Assembly (NCBI GenBank): GCA_016927595.1
Contig: JAFGMI010000007.1
Span: forward strand, 1-64,000
Source: Melioribacteraceae bacterium
Lineage (GTDB): Bacteria > Bacteroidota > Ignavibacteria > Ignavibacteriales > Melioribacteraceae
Reading direction: 5' to 3'
Length of the DNA: 64,000 nucleotides
Made by a program: the position numbers and the translations under genes. This document shows positions 1 to 9,335 of the stretch, piece by piece. Position 1 is the first letter of the stretch; every line of letters starts with the position of its first letter. Under the pieces are notes generated by a model, which was not told the origin of the DNA, did not search any database, and saw only the letters and a list, made by a program, of their open reading frames with translations.

Positions 1-1042
1 CAATAACTTCGCCGACTGTCTCCATAAAGTGATCTGCATTTTGAATAGAATAATTATCACCCTCCCTGAATATGTATTCGATATTAGAAATTATTCCTTT
101 ATTTAAATACTCCACAAATCTTTCTCTGAGCATATGTTGATTCTTCTGATTCCATCTCATGTCTTCTTCTTTACTGAGTTTTTCCTTTTCACGATTCGCG
201 ATTCGTTCAGGTGTTGATCGTTGTGATGCGTATAATTCCTCGGGATCAGTATATATGAATTTTACTGTTATCTTACTAATTGGTGCAATAACCTGCTTTA
301 GTTTACTTAAGTTGTCATCTATATGAAGCAGGTACCCATCCAGTACTATCTGCTCCAGCGTGTCATTCAAAAAATAATTAACGAAATCGATGTTTGTCTT
401 AAGTGCCCGATAGTTCAATTTTTGATCAGCGTAATTAAAATATGAATCAATCTGAAAAACCGGGAAGCCAAGACTTTCTGCAAAAGTTGATTTGCCCGAT
501 CCATAAACTCCTGTAACGAGAGTTAGTTCTGTTTTTACTCCATTCTTTTTCTTCTCTTCAGTTCCGGACACTTTCAATAGTGTTTCCATTGCATCAATAT
601 CTTTAGGCTGCTGCTGCAGATATCGCAAAAGAATGGTTTTAGCTTCATTGGTTTTTCCTACTCCGTGCAGCACCTCACTTAAATAAAATTGAACTATCCT
701 GTTGCCGGGATCAAGGTCAAAAGCTCTGGAGGCTGCTGTCAGGGCTGTTTGTTTATCATTTAATTCAACTAATGCTTTGCTGTATCCGGCCAGGGCATCC
801 GGCAAATTGGGAATAATTGATATGGCTTTTTCAAAACTTGCTTTAGCGGATTTATAATCGTTAAGCCCGATATAGACATGCCCTTTAAAATTCTCCAGAT
901 TAGCTGTTCTGGTGAGCAGTTCTGCCCTTTCTGTAATTGTCTGTATATATTGATCTGTTTCCTGTGCTTTTTGAATTGCCTTTTTATATTGCCTCTCGTT
1001 AAATAATACAATGGCTTCGCCAAAGGTATTTTCAAAACTCAT
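1..1042 (-). CDS. TPR protein with C-terminal P-loop kinase-like domain (3' end outside window)
   Basis: The frame is open from an ATG at 1042, preceded by an AGGAGAAGG ribosome-binding site, to the left edge, so the C-terminus is missing. Residues ~5-170 are helical repeats of TPR type (an A-x-F-x-K-A-I pattern is visible). A linker leads to a P-loop, GVYGSGKST at roughly residue 190, followed by a region resembling AAA_33/zeta-toxin-like small-molecule or RNA kinases. It is the last visible gene of the minus-strand sugar-nucleotide operon, 27 bp behind the RmlD-like gene. The substrate cannot be read from sequence; a kinase or ATPase role is inferred from the Walker A only. Confidence 0.8.
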   Translation of the reverse strand, partial: MSFENTFGEAIVLFNERQYKKAIQKAQETDQYIQTITERAELLTRTANLENFKGHVYIGLNDYKSAKASFEKAISIIPNLPDALAGYSKALVELNDKQTALTAASRAFDLDPGNRIVQFYLSEVLHGVGKTNEAKTILLRYLQQQPKDIDAMETLLKVSGTEEKKKNGVKTELTLVTGVYGSGKSTFAESLGFPVFQIDSYFNYADQKLNYRALKTNIDFVNYFLNDTLEQIVLDGYLLHIDDNLSKLKQVIAPISKITVKFIYTDPEELYASQRSTPERIANREKEKLSKEEDMRWNQKNQHMLRERFVEYLNKGIISNIEYIFREGDNYSIQNADHFMETVGEVI

Positions 1043-1069
1043 CCCTTCTCCTTTAGAATATTAGCGGTA

Positions 1070-1879
1070 TTAACCGGCAAAAAATTTTTCCATTTCTTCA
1101 ACCTGCTGCGGAATACTTTTAGTACAGACTTTTCCTGAAAGATCCTTAACACTCTTCATGGTCCTGTTAATTACAGTTGGAGCATTCACAGCATTTATTT
1201 TCATATTTAGATTATATACGTCATTAAAGCACGAGACCAGCTCATATTTTGTTAACGGCTGTGCTGAATGAATGTGGTATAGTTCTTTTTTATATAAACT
1301 CTCATCAAGAATTTTTTCAATTATTTCAGCCAGATACAGCGTTGTTACTCCGTTCCAATCGTGATTAAGAAACCCATTAATTTCCTTGCCGGTCTGACTG
1401 CGAGCCCATTCGAGGAGCGAACGTTTTTCACCTTTCTCTTCGCCGATAATTGATGTTCTCAATACCATGCATTCGGCGGTATCGCCTCCGCTTTTCGATA
1501 AACCATAAACATCATCTGCATCGAAATAATCGTTTTCGTCATAGTTTCCCTTTTTACCTGTATAAACACAATCGGTAGTTATATGAAAACATTTTTTATC
1601 CAGTCTGTTACACATTCTGGCAAGATTACGTGGAAATAAAGAATTAACCGTTAACACATCCTCAACCGGCATTTCCGCAATGCGGGGTTTTATAACCCCG
1701 GCGCAGTTAATTACAACATCCATTTCAGATACAACAGTTTCTAACCTGCCGATATCATCTTTAGCTATATCAAATTCTGTTCGGGTTAACGCTTTTACAG
1801 GATAGTTTTTTCTTTTAAAATATTCTGAGACGGCATAACCGAGCATCCCATTTGCACCAATAACAAGAATTTTTTCCAT
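1070..1879 (-). CDS. RmlD-like SDR sugar-nucleotide reductase
   Basis: About 269 residues, beginning MEKILVIGANGMLG. The N-terminal GANGMLG is the Rossmann NAD(P)-binding loop of dTDP-4-dehydrorhamnose reductase (RmlD) relatives; TTDCVY and YGLSK supply the catalytic Thr/Tyr/Lys. An in-frame ATG lies upstream at 1948, inside the preceding gene. I prefer 1879 because a GAGGA ribosome-binding site precedes it and the Rossmann strand starts there. It probably reduces a 4-keto nucleotide sugar made by the neighbouring genes. FnlB/WbjC-type reductases of the UDP-L-FucNAc pathway are the closest functional parallel given the 2-epimerase upstream, but the exact sugar is not determined. Confidence 0.85.
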   Translation of the reverse strand: MEKILVIGANGMLGYAVSEYFKRKNYPVKALTRTEFDIAKDDIGRLETVVSEMDVVINCAGVIKPRIAEMPVEDVLTVNSLFPRNLARMCNRLDKKCFHITTDCVYTGKKGNYDENDYFDADDVYGLSKSGGDTAECMVLRTSIIGEEKGEKRSLLEWARSQTGKEINGFLNHDWNGVTTLYLAEIIEKILDESLYKKELYHIHSAQPLTKYELVSCFNDVYNLNMKINAVNAPTVINRTMKSVKDLSGKVCTKSIPQQVEEMEKFFAG

Positions 1880-1889
1880 ATTTTTTCCT

Positions 1890-2333
1890 CTACCTTTCTT
1901 CAACATCCCACGGATTCCAGTACCGTGAATCAAACCGAATATCATCATTCATACTATCCTGCAAAGAGGAGGTAGAAAAGAATATCAGTTTCGCATCTTC
2001 GGTCAAAGACATGAATCCGTTCGCATAACCTTTGGGGATAAACAGTACGGAAGGATTTTTTTCACTAAGCACGTACCGATGTACTTTAAGGTTCTTCGAT
2101 GGATTTTCCCAATTATCTATTTCAACAGCACAAACCAGCGCGGATCCTTTTGCAGGCAGTACATACTTAACTTCGTTTTTATGCCCGTGCCAGGCACGTA
2201 CAAAACCCTGTTTATGATTTTCAACAGCATAAAATCTCTTTACATTTTTAAAGTCGAAATCATTTACAAAGCTGACACTCCCCCGGTCGTCAACTGCTAA
2301 TCCGCCTTTAAATAGTTTTGGTCCTTCTTCCAT
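1890..2333 (-). CDS. RmlC-like cupin sugar 3,5-epimerase family protein
   Basis: 147 residues, the usual size for short RmlC/cupin sugar-nucleotide epimerases or isomerases. Visible cupin features are the RGSVSFVNDF start, RAWHGHKNEVKYV (a His pair typical of RmlC-like active sites) and a C-terminal DIRFDSRYWNPW resembling the end of dTDP-4-dehydrorhamnose 3,5-epimerases. It starts 2 bp after the upstream SDR gene stops and ends 10 bp before the reductase starts, so the genes are probably translationally linked. It probably epimerises or isomerises the keto-sugar intermediate; FdtA/WxcM-type ketoisomerase is an alternative. Confidence 0.8.
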   Translation of the reverse strand: MEEGPKLFKGGLAVDDRGSVSFVNDFDFKNVKRFYAVENHKQGFVRAWHGHKNEVKYVLPAKGSALVCAVEIDNWENPSKNLKVHRYVLSEKNPSVLFIPKGYANGFMSLTEDAKLIFFSTSSLQDSMNDDIRFDSRYWNPWDVEER

Positions 2334-2335
2334 AT

Positions 2336-3310
2336 TTAAGCAGCCTCCACGTTTTCCGGCTTGGCAAGAACAAGCTGATCTGCATTTTGCTTCAGGTACG
2401 CCTGATTAGAATACCTCGGACTTGATAAATCCTTTATTCTTCTTGTTTCGACCAGGAATTTAAGCTGTTCAATGCCTTCATCTATTGAATGAATTGATTT
2501 ATACCCGAATGTTCCAAAAGCTTTATTGCTCGATACTCTGTAATTTCTTGTGTCCTGGAACGGCATATCGGTGTGCTCAATTTTCATATCAGGAAAATGA
2601 TTCCGTACCTGATATGCGAGATCCATAATTCTCACATTCTGGCGCTGAAGATTAAAAATACCTGTGTGATCACTTTCAAGATTCATAAGCACCGCGCGAG
2701 CAACATCCTTAACATGAAGCAAAGGACGGAACTGATCGCCGCCGAAAACTTTAATTTCTCCTTCGGTATATGCTTTTACGGTTAAGATATTAACAACTAG
2801 ATCAAGCCTGATTCTCGAATACAGATCGCCCACGCCAAACAAAGTACCAAGTCTGAAAATAATTGCATTTTTATGTTTAAGACATTTCTCAGCATTTAAT
2901 TTTGTTTCCGCATAAAGGGACAACGGATTAGTGGGCGAATTCTCATCAAGTTCTTTGTCCTGAGCACCATAAACTGAGCATGTGGACATAAATACAATTC
3001 TGCCGTTATAATTATCGGCAAGCCAGCAAACTGAATCTTCATTAACTTCCCTTGTTAATTCGGGATTTAGCTGACAGGCACCGTCGCCTACAATAGCGGC
3101 AAGCCAGACAACCGCGTCTGCCCATTCCAGCTGTGGTTTCAGTTTTTCATGATCCCGTATATCGCCATAAACAAAATCAACGGGTTTTCTGAATGAATCT
3201 TCATACAAAAGCGCATCATAAACACGAACATTATAACTTGAATCCTGGATTAAATCCGTGATGGCTCCACCCACATAACCAGCACCGCCGACAATTAATA
3301 CATTTTTCAT
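2336..3310 (-). CDS. NAD-dependent epimerase/dehydratase (extended SDR)
   Basis: 324 residues. The N-terminal GGAGYVGG glycine-rich loop, FMSTCSVYG and YAETK (SDR Tyr-x3-Lys) identify an extended SDR acting on nucleotide sugars. The sequence ends in a ~40-residue tail (DLSSPRYSNQAYL onward) beyond the normal fold. Its start overlaps the stop of the 2-epimerase gene by 4 bp (ATGA), and only 2 bp separate it from the cupin gene. It is probably the 4,6-dehydratase or epimerase step of the cluster; sequence alone does not distinguish these. Confidence 0.85.
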   Translation of the reverse strand: MKNVLIVGGAGYVGGAITDLIQDSSYNVRVYDALLYEDSFRKPVDFVYGDIRDHEKLKPQLEWADAVVWLAAIVGDGACQLNPELTREVNEDSVCWLADNYNGRIVFMSTCSVYGAQDKELDENSPTNPLSLYAETKLNAEKCLKHKNAIIFRLGTLFGVGDLYSRIRLDLVVNILTVKAYTEGEIKVFGGDQFRPLLHVKDVARAVLMNLESDHTGIFNLQRQNVRIMDLAYQVRNHFPDMKIEHTDMPFQDTRNYRVSSNKAFGTFGYKSIHSIDEGIEQLKFLVETRRIKDLSSPRYSNQAYLKQNADQLVLAKPENVEAA

Positions 3311-4383
3311 CTATTAGACTCCTTGGAAAGTATTTCTATAATTTTTTGAGATGTTGTTCCGTCACCCAGCCATTTAATTTTATCATCATCAATCGTATAA
3401 TCCTCGAAAAAATTTGCCGTTTCGCCAACCATCTGTTCTACCGGATTTGTCTCACCGATCAGTATACTGTTGCCGTTTTCCATAGATTCGGGTCTTTCGG
3501 TATGCAGACGCGGAACCGCAACAGGTACCTTCAGCAGCGGACATTCTTCCTGACTAGTACCTGAATCCGAAACAACCCCGTATGCATTGTACTGAAACTC
3601 AAGGTATTTCAGGAATCCGTATGGACCAACCAGCTCAATATTCTTTTTATCACGCAGAAGGTTGTTAGCCTCAATATGTTTCTCAGCTCGTCTGAATCTT
3701 ACAAGTTTAACCGGAAGCTTCAGTCTTTCGCCAAGAGCATTCAGGTATGAAAGAATATGATTATACTGCTCAACGGTTTTTAAATTTTCATTCCTGTGTA
3801 TATCAGCAACTATATAATCACGCGACTTTTTACCGCCGGGCAGGTAAGGTTTTACAACTTCAACAATTGTATTTCCCACTACATGAATAGCATCTGAAGG
3901 TTTATTTTCTTTCAGCAGCCTCTCTTTATACAAGGGGGTATAAACAAAAATCTGATCGGAACAGTAATCACATACAACTCTGTTTACTTCCTCCGGCATT
4001 CTTCTGTCGTAAGAGCGCATACCGCCTTCTATATGTCCTATTTTATAACCTTCTTTAAAAAGTGGAAGACTTACTGCAGCTGAGTGTGAATCACCCAGAA
4101 ATAATATAATGTCAGGATGAATTTTCTTATCGCGAAGGAGATATATAAGCTCTTTTGAAAGGTAAGATAACTGCTCGTAATGAGTTGTGCTGCTGGCACC
4201 GGCTGACAGCGTGTAATCCGGTTTTCTTATTTTTAATTCATCAAAAAAGATTTTACTTAATTCGTCATCATAATGCTGACCAGTATGAATCATAGTATGA
4301 TCAAATGAGGAGTCAAGTTTTTCAAATATTTTACTCATCCTGATAAAATCAGGTCTTATTCCCGTTATAGTCACAATGTTCAT
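3307..4383 (-). CDS. wecB: UDP-N-acetylglucosamine 2-epimerase (WecB family)
   Basis: 358 residues, normal for hydrolysing or non-hydrolysing UDP-GlcNAc 2-epimerases. It opens with MNIVTITGIRPDFIRMSKI (family: GTRPE-x-IK-x-P) and has HTGQHYD, GHIEGGMRS, PEEVNRV, VVSDSGTSQEECP and VPRLHTERPE, all hallmarks of the WecB/GT-B fold. It interconverts UDP-GlcNAc and UDP-ManNAc or a deoxy analogue. It is the first gene of a five-gene minus-strand operon; a FnlC-like role with the downstream reductase is possible. GIRPDF in place of GTRPE is a small departure from the consensus. Confidence 0.88.
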   Translation of the reverse strand: MNIVTITGIRPDFIRMSKIFEKLDSSFDHTMIHTGQHYDDELSKIFFDELKIRKPDYTLSAGASSTTHYEQLSYLSKELIYLLRDKKIHPDIILFLGDSHSAAVSLPLFKEGYKIGHIEGGMRSYDRRMPEEVNRVVCDYCSDQIFVYTPLYKERLLKENKPSDAIHVVGNTIVEVVKPYLPGGKKSRDYIVADIHRNENLKTVEQYNHILSYLNALGERLKLPVKLVRFRRAEKHIEANNLLRDKKNIELVGPYGFLKYLEFQYNAYGVVSDSGTSQEECPLLKVPVAVPRLHTERPESMENGNSILIGETNPVEQMVGETANFFEDYTIDDDKIKWLGDGTTSQKIIEILSKESNR

Positions 4384-4515
4384 GAATACTCAAATTCTTT
4401 TACAGTTGTTGACCTGCCTGAAGCTAAAACTGTACCATTATAATTTGAATTAAAAATGAGGTTTTCGGAGTGTTTACTGAGCCAATATTTGTCATTTGGC
4501 TAATATTAACCAATT

Positions 4516-6366
4516 TTATTTGTAGTGGTTCGCCAACTCAATCAATTTCTGAGTCTCTGCTTTTATTTTGGAAGATATACTATTTCTGAATTCTGCTTCG
4601 TCCTGGGAGCGCTTTTCTTGAAGTTCTTTAATTTGAAGATCGCAGGACTCCAGTTTATTTTTATTTCTGTCAATTAATGTTTTTACTGCCTGTTCGGAGT
4701 CTTCTTTAATTCTCTTTAAACCGCGCTGTTTTTCATCCTTCAAATTGTTAAAATCTCTAACCAAGCTCTGCTTGATTCTGTTCTTTTCCAGACTGGTTGA
4801 AGCGGATAAAAACATTGAAATGAAAATACCTACGAAAAATGTGAGTACGCCCCATTTGGAACCGCTGACAAGAACAACAGAAATTACTTTCTGGAAGCTG
4901 GCTAAATCCTGAACATAACTGTTTGAATATTCAGCGAATCCGCCAAGCAGCAGCACGAGTAATGCAAGCATAAGTGTGTACATCATTGAATTTTTGAATG
5001 AATTCGTCGGATTCAGATCGTTTTTAAGATCAATATGTTTTATCCTTTCCTCGGCAATTTTTATTTTTTCGTCCATTGAATATTCAAAGTTCTTTATAGT
5101 CATCTCTTTCTTTTCTTCGAGCCTTGCCTTCGAATTTTCTAAATCCATGGTTAGGCGATTTTTTAGTTCCTTGTCCTCTTGTATTTTCAGATCATATATT
5201 CTTAGCTGGTAGTTCAACTTCTCGTTGTACTCGTTCTCTATTGTGTCGAGAATTATCCTGATTGAACCAACGAACTTTTCCTCGAACATTTTAATCGATT
5301 CCAGAATAAATATATTTTCAGATTTCGAGTAGTACTTCAGGAAATTCTCAATGTAAACGATACTGCTGCCGATCATCTCGCCCTTTTCTTTGTACCATTT
5401 CATATCCTTAAGCATTATAATATCTTCTCTCAGTTTATCACATCTTACCTGACCCGAACCAATTAAATCGTTTATACTTCTTTCGAAGATCGGAAGGATT
5501 TCATAACCTACTTCCTCGAGGAAAAAATATCTGCAAACAGCTTCTTCAAGGAAGTATTCGAAAAGTTGACGTGAATTGGTTGATATTGCCCAACCAATCC
5601 TTGCCAGGTCGAAATGGTAAATCTTCCTGACCAGATTGAAAGCCTCGTTCAGCTGACCAAGGTTAATGTTCGACAGAGCCAGGTGGAATTGCCCCGAAAC
5701 CCCGTCACCCTTAAAGTTTAACGCCTCTTCGAATTGAGCTCTTGCATTCGTAAAATCCATTATTTTATAATAAACAAATCCTTTAAATAACTTTGTAATA
5801 TAGAGGAGTTCAAACGACTCCGAATCCTCAATACCTTTGGAATGGAAAACTTCTTCAGCTTCATCAAGAATCAGCAAAGCTGTTTCAGGATCGAACAGGT
5901 CTTTATCATAAGCAAGAATTGTTGCGTGCAGTAAAAGATTAAATGCATTCTTCCTGGAGTCTCTTACCAATTTGATGACTGACAATGCAAAGTATTTGGA
6001 GTCTGAATTGTTATTTGAAAGAACCCATTTGGAATAATAGTCTATTATGAGTTTTTGCGGATTATTACTTGCAAGTTTTTTGACATTCAGATTGTAAATT
6101 TTATGCAGGAAATTAGTAGCGGGGTTCTCATATACCCAGAACATAGGCGCATCATCATAATACACAAAATGTTCGGATAATTCGTAATTTATTTGTGTAG
6201 ACGACAAAAACGAATTGTCTTTAAGAGTCGAATAGTAATCGTGCTTAATTTTTCTCGAGTACTTAATGTATTTTTTGAAGAATTCATTAAGCTGAGCTTT
6301 TTTTTGCTCCTTTACTATCTCATGATCCAAATGACTGGACGCAAGTGTGTTGTTTTCCAAATACAT
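4516..6366 (-). CDS. TPR/coiled-coil protein with two membrane helices, function unknown
   Basis: 616 residues with no family I recognise. The N-terminal ~330 residues are helical with TPR-like units (around 165-260). Residues ~350-450 form a charged coiled coil. Two strongly hydrophobic helices follow (MLALLVLLLGGFA and WGVLTFFVGIFISMFL, ~465-525), then a second coiled coil to the C-terminus rich in K, E and Q. There is no signal peptide, so both coiled-coil ends probably sit in the cytoplasm around a membrane hairpin. The ATG at 6366 follows an AAGG site. It is transcribed divergently from the BlaI-like gene and is not obviously in an operon. Confidence 0.75.
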   Translation of the reverse strand: MYLENNTLASSHLDHEIVKEQKKAQLNEFFKKYIKYSRKIKHDYYSTLKDNSFLSSTQINYELSEHFVYYDDAPMFWVYENPATNFLHKIYNLNVKKLASNNPQKLIIDYYSKWVLSNNNSDSKYFALSVIKLVRDSRKNAFNLLLHATILAYDKDLFDPETALLILDEAEEVFHSKGIEDSESFELLYITKLFKGFVYYKIMDFTNARAQFEEALNFKGDGVSGQFHLALSNINLGQLNEAFNLVRKIYHFDLARIGWAISTNSRQLFEYFLEEAVCRYFFLEEVGYEILPIFERSINDLIGSGQVRCDKLREDIIMLKDMKWYKEKGEMIGSSIVYIENFLKYYSKSENIFILESIKMFEEKFVGSIRIILDTIENEYNEKLNYQLRIYDLKIQEDKELKNRLTMDLENSKARLEEKKEMTIKNFEYSMDEKIKIAEERIKHIDLKNDLNPTNSFKNSMMYTLMLALLVLLLGGFAEYSNSYVQDLASFQKVISVVLVSGSKWGVLTFFVGIFISMFLSASTSLEKNRIKQSLVRDFNNLKDEKQRGLKRIKEDSEQAVKTLIDRNKNKLESCDLQIKELQEKRSQDEAEFRNSISSKIKAETQKLIELANHYK

Positions 6367-6528
6367 AATACCTTTTACTCGTTTCCTTACTTTTAAAGGT
6401 TCTTCTACGCAGTCAATTATCGAAACTTCGGGCAGAGACTTTAATAATTTTGTGCATTATTTTTTACGTCTCAACAATTATTGACACTTAGAGTATATTC
6501 CAATTAAGCTTAAAATTAATATCGTCTT

Positions 6529-6553
6529 AACTAAATGCTTATCAAGTTTAGTT
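6529..6553. promoter_or_regulatory. Candidate BlaI-type operator (inverted repeat)
   Basis: AACTAAA (6529-6535) and its exact complement TTTAGTT (6547-6553) are separated by 11 bp in the 305-bp divergent region between the TPR membrane protein gene and the BlaI-like gene. BlaI/MecI dimers bind short dyads in front of their own gene, so this is the best operator candidate. A TTGACA box lies at 6481-6486. The assignment is inference. Confidence 0.4.
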
Positions 6554-6671
6554 TTACATTATGTCAATCCCCATAAAATTATTAATAACTCCGCAACAAT
6601 TACCTTTATTAGTGCCTTTACGAAACAATTCGTATTTTTTACCGTCAAAAACATTAAAACAGGAAAGAATT

Positions 6672-7055
6672 TTGGATAAAAAATTGAACAAACCAACGGA
6701 TGCTGAACTGGAAATCTTACATATTTTATGGACTAAGGGGGAATCTACAGTAAGAGAAGTCCATAACGAACTAAGTAAAGTAAAGGAATCGGCTTATACA
6801 ACAACTTTAAAATTGATGCAGATAATGCTGGGGAAGGGACTTCTCCGTAGAAATTCGAATAACAAAAGTCATATTTACTGCCCGGTTTTCTCGGAAGATG
6901 ACATTCAAAAAGGTCTGCTTCGGAAATTGATGGAAACTGCATATGCCGGCTCAACCTCAAAACTGGTTTTGCAAGCTCTTGGAAATCATAAAACCAGCCG
7001 TGAAGAACTTGAAGAGATAAAAAAGTTGATAATTAGACTCGAAAAGGGATCATAA
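6672..7055 (+). CDS. BlaI/MecI/CopY-family transcriptional repressor
   Basis: About 127 residues from a TTG at 6672, preceded by AGGAAAG at 6661. The longer frame from the ATG at 6561 adds 37 residues with no family resemblance and no ribosome-binding site. PTDAELEILHILW and AYTTTLKLMQIMLGKGLLRR form the winged helix-turn-helix of BlaI/MecI repressors; the C-terminal helices would dimerise and contain the loop cut when signalling occurs. The stop overlaps the start of the M56 protease gene by 1 bp. It should repress its own operon until cleaved by the partner protease. Confidence 0.88.
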   Translation: MDKKLNKPTDAELEILHILWTKGESTVREVHNELSKVKESAYTTTLKLMQIMLGKGLLRRNSNNKSHIYCPVFSEDDIQKGLLRKLMETAYAGSTSKLVLQALGNHKTSREELEEIKKLIIRLEKGS

Positions 7056-8584
7056 TGAGCAACCTGCCGGAAATCTTTAATGCCGATTTTACCGCTGCCC
7101 TGTCATTTGCAATGTTTTACTCCGCTTTGCTCGGAGCCGGAATCTATTTAATTCTAAAGTCGGTTTTTATTACTATCCGCAGCAACAATTCTCAACTAAA
7201 ATATCTTATCGCTTTCTCCTCTATGATAGTGTTGTTGACTCTCTCGCTGAAAATGTTTTTTGATGTTTACTTCGCAAATCATTCCTCTTTAAACAATTTC
7301 ATCATGATAAAAGCAGGGACAAATCAGGTTGTGTATAAAAATACCGGTAGTAATAATCTGGGATTGTTCGCTGCAATTTTTACAAAAATTGCTTCCAGGA
7401 TACTTGATTACAGAGATTATTTTGCTGCTCTTTGGCTTACGGGTTCGCTTTTCGTGTGGTCAAAATTTATTCTGTCTACTGTTTTCTCCGTTAAAATATC
7501 TACCGGCATCGGGAAATTCACAGATATAAAACTTGAAAAGATTCTGGTCGAAATTAAAAAATCTTTAAGCGGTATTAAATCCCTGCAGATTTATGCATCC
7601 GATAAAACCGGTACGCCAATGGTGATCGGTCTGTTTAAGCCGCTAATATTATTCCCGGTAAGTGCAATTTCTCATTTAACTGTTGAACAGGTAAATTCGA
7701 TTATTATTCACGAAATTGCACACATTAAAAGGTTTGATCCTTTAATGAAAACAATTCAGAGTCTTATTGAAGTGGTTTTATTTTTTAATCCTTTTGTCTG
7801 GCTGATTTCAAAAATAACAGATGAGCAAAGGGAAAAGTCATGTGACGATTTTGTACTTCGTTATATGGATAACAGAATGGAATATATAAAGGCTTTAACG
7901 ATTCTGGCTGAATTGAAAATATTTGCTTTTGCCCCCGGAATTGCGGCGGTATCAAGAACTTCACAATTAATGAGACGAATAAAGAGGATTGCGGGTATCG
8001 ATGAAGTTAATAAAAACAATCCGTTATTCCCTGTCGGATTATTACTCACAGTTATATCCGGTTTTTTCTTGTTAAATATATTAACCGCAGATTACAACCA
8101 TAATAATTCAAATCAGATCCCTTACAGTTTAAGCAATAAGATTGATCTCAATCATCTTCATGAATTATTTGAAAATAAATACTCTTATAAAACCGGGACA
8201 AGCAATACAGGTAGCGGTAAATCAAACCCGGAATATCTTACAACAGGCGATCTTGATCCGAGCAATTTTCACAGACAAACAGCCAATAAATTTTCCGATA
8301 CGCTTACAGTTATTCTAAAAGATTTTAATTTCGGATTAAATAAATCTGCTGAACTGGAAAGTTTCTCCAATAAAGAATTGGAAAAGCATGGTGAGCTCCA
8401 GGAATTTCCAGATGATATTAAAAATCTTAGCGTTAAATTCAGCGAGAATGGTTTCAGGATTAATTTGCCGGAAATAAACAAGCGGGAAATTGCAAATCTA
8501 AAAGAACAAATTATGAAGTTGAAGAGTATATTTGGCAGTTTAAATACTGAGCTAATATATAACGGTCCCGCCCCGGAGAAATAA
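7055..8584 (+). CDS. BlaR1/MecR1-type M56 membrane metalloprotease without penicillin-binding domain
   Basis: 509 residues. Membrane helices are visible at ~20-40, 50-70, 125-148, 237-252 and 328-350. HEIAH with His219, Glu220 and His223 is the M56 zinc site, and EQREKSCDDFVLRYM downstream matches the family. The ~155-residue C-terminal region after the last helix shows no SxxK or other beta-lactamase/PBP motif, so the signal is probably not a beta-lactam. Coupled to the BlaI gene by a 1-bp overlap, it should sense an unknown envelope cue and trigger repressor cleavage. Confidence 0.85.
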   Translation: MSNLPEIFNADFTAALSFAMFYSALLGAGIYLILKSVFITIRSNNSQLKYLIAFSSMIVLLTLSLKMFFDVYFANHSSLNNFIMIKAGTNQVVYKNTGSNNLGLFAAIFTKIASRILDYRDYFAALWLTGSLFVWSKFILSTVFSVKISTGIGKFTDIKLEKILVEIKKSLSGIKSLQIYASDKTGTPMVIGLFKPLILFPVSAISHLTVEQVNSIIIHEIAHIKRFDPLMKTIQSLIEVVLFFNPFVWLISKITDEQREKSCDDFVLRYMDNRMEYIKALTILAELKIFAFAPGIAAVSRTSQLMRRIKRIAGIDEVNKNNPLFPVGLLLTVISGFFLLNILTADYNHNNSNQIPYSLSNKIDLNHLHELFENKYSYKTGTSNTGSGKSNPEYLTTGDLDPSNFHRQTANKFSDTLTVILKDFNFGLNKSAELESFSNKELEKHGELQEFPDDIKNLSVKFSENGFRINLPEINKREIANLKEQIMKLKSIFGSLNTELIYNGPAPEK

Positions 8585-8680
8585 AAACTTTTATAAGAAA
8601 AATTAAATTATCTGTCAATTCTTAATTTTCCTCTAAAGTTCATATCTTTTAACGTTGATTAACCTTACTAAATTCTGTAA

Positions 8681-9172
8681 ATGAAAAAATTTCTGGATTA
8701 TTTTTATAATCAAATAAAAAGTATTGAGGAGAGAGTCAGAAAGAATGTACGGCTGATTCCTGATACTTACAGGTCTATTCAGACAGACAGCTACTCATGC
8801 GCAGTGCATGTCGTTTATTCAATTCTGCATCATCACAATATCTTCAGACCGATAGCCGAAATTAAAAACTCTTTGGGAACAGACAAAGAAGGCACTGATA
8901 CGGAACCTATTTTAGAATATCTGAGTTCGATGAAGTTAAAGGTTGAAATCAATGAAAAAAGTAATTTGGAATCTATCAGGAACAACATAAATGAAAATAA
9001 TTTGATGATAATAACGGTGGATGAGTGGGAACACTGGATAGTAATTTACGGTTACAGCGATGATAGAATTTTCGTGCTGGATTCTAATAAACTTAATCTT
9101 CTGAACTCGATGAATATAAAAGAATTTTTAAATCGATGGGACAATAATTGGACGGCTGTTGTAAAGCGATAG
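8681..9172 (+). CDS. C39-like papain-fold peptidase domain protein
   Basis: 163 residues. Gln34 and Cys40 lie in the Q-x5-C arrangement of C39 peptidases, followed by a helix (AVHVVYSIL). His118 in EHWIVIYGY and Asp134 in FVLDSN complete the expected triad. No signal peptide or membrane segment is seen, and it is not fused to an ABC transporter as bacteriocin-exporting C39 peptidases are. It lies 96 bp after the BlaR1-like gene on the same strand and may belong to that regulon. Substrate unknown. Confidence 0.7.
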   Translation: MKKFLDYFYNQIKSIEERVRKNVRLIPDTYRSIQTDSYSCAVHVVYSILHHHNIFRPIAEIKNSLGTDKEGTDTEPILEYLSSMKLKVEINEKSNLESIRNNINENNLMIITVDEWEHWIVIYGYSDDRIFVLDSNKLNLLNSMNIKEFLNRWDNNWTAVVKR

Positions 9173-9335
9173 TTTTTTTTATCTCGTTTCCGGACACATT
9201 TAATGGCTCAAAAAACTGAGTTATCCAGTTTTGATACAACTCCTTTCTGCCGATATCAATCAAACCGAATAATTTCCACAATTTTGCATGGCATAACTTT
9301 TGGCAAGCAAGAATATAAAATTGAAAGGATAAGAA

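Noticed and set aside
7055-8584. Beta-lactam resistance sensor
   Set aside because: The penicillin-binding sensor domain of true BlaR1/MecR1 is missing and no beta-lactamase gene is nearby.
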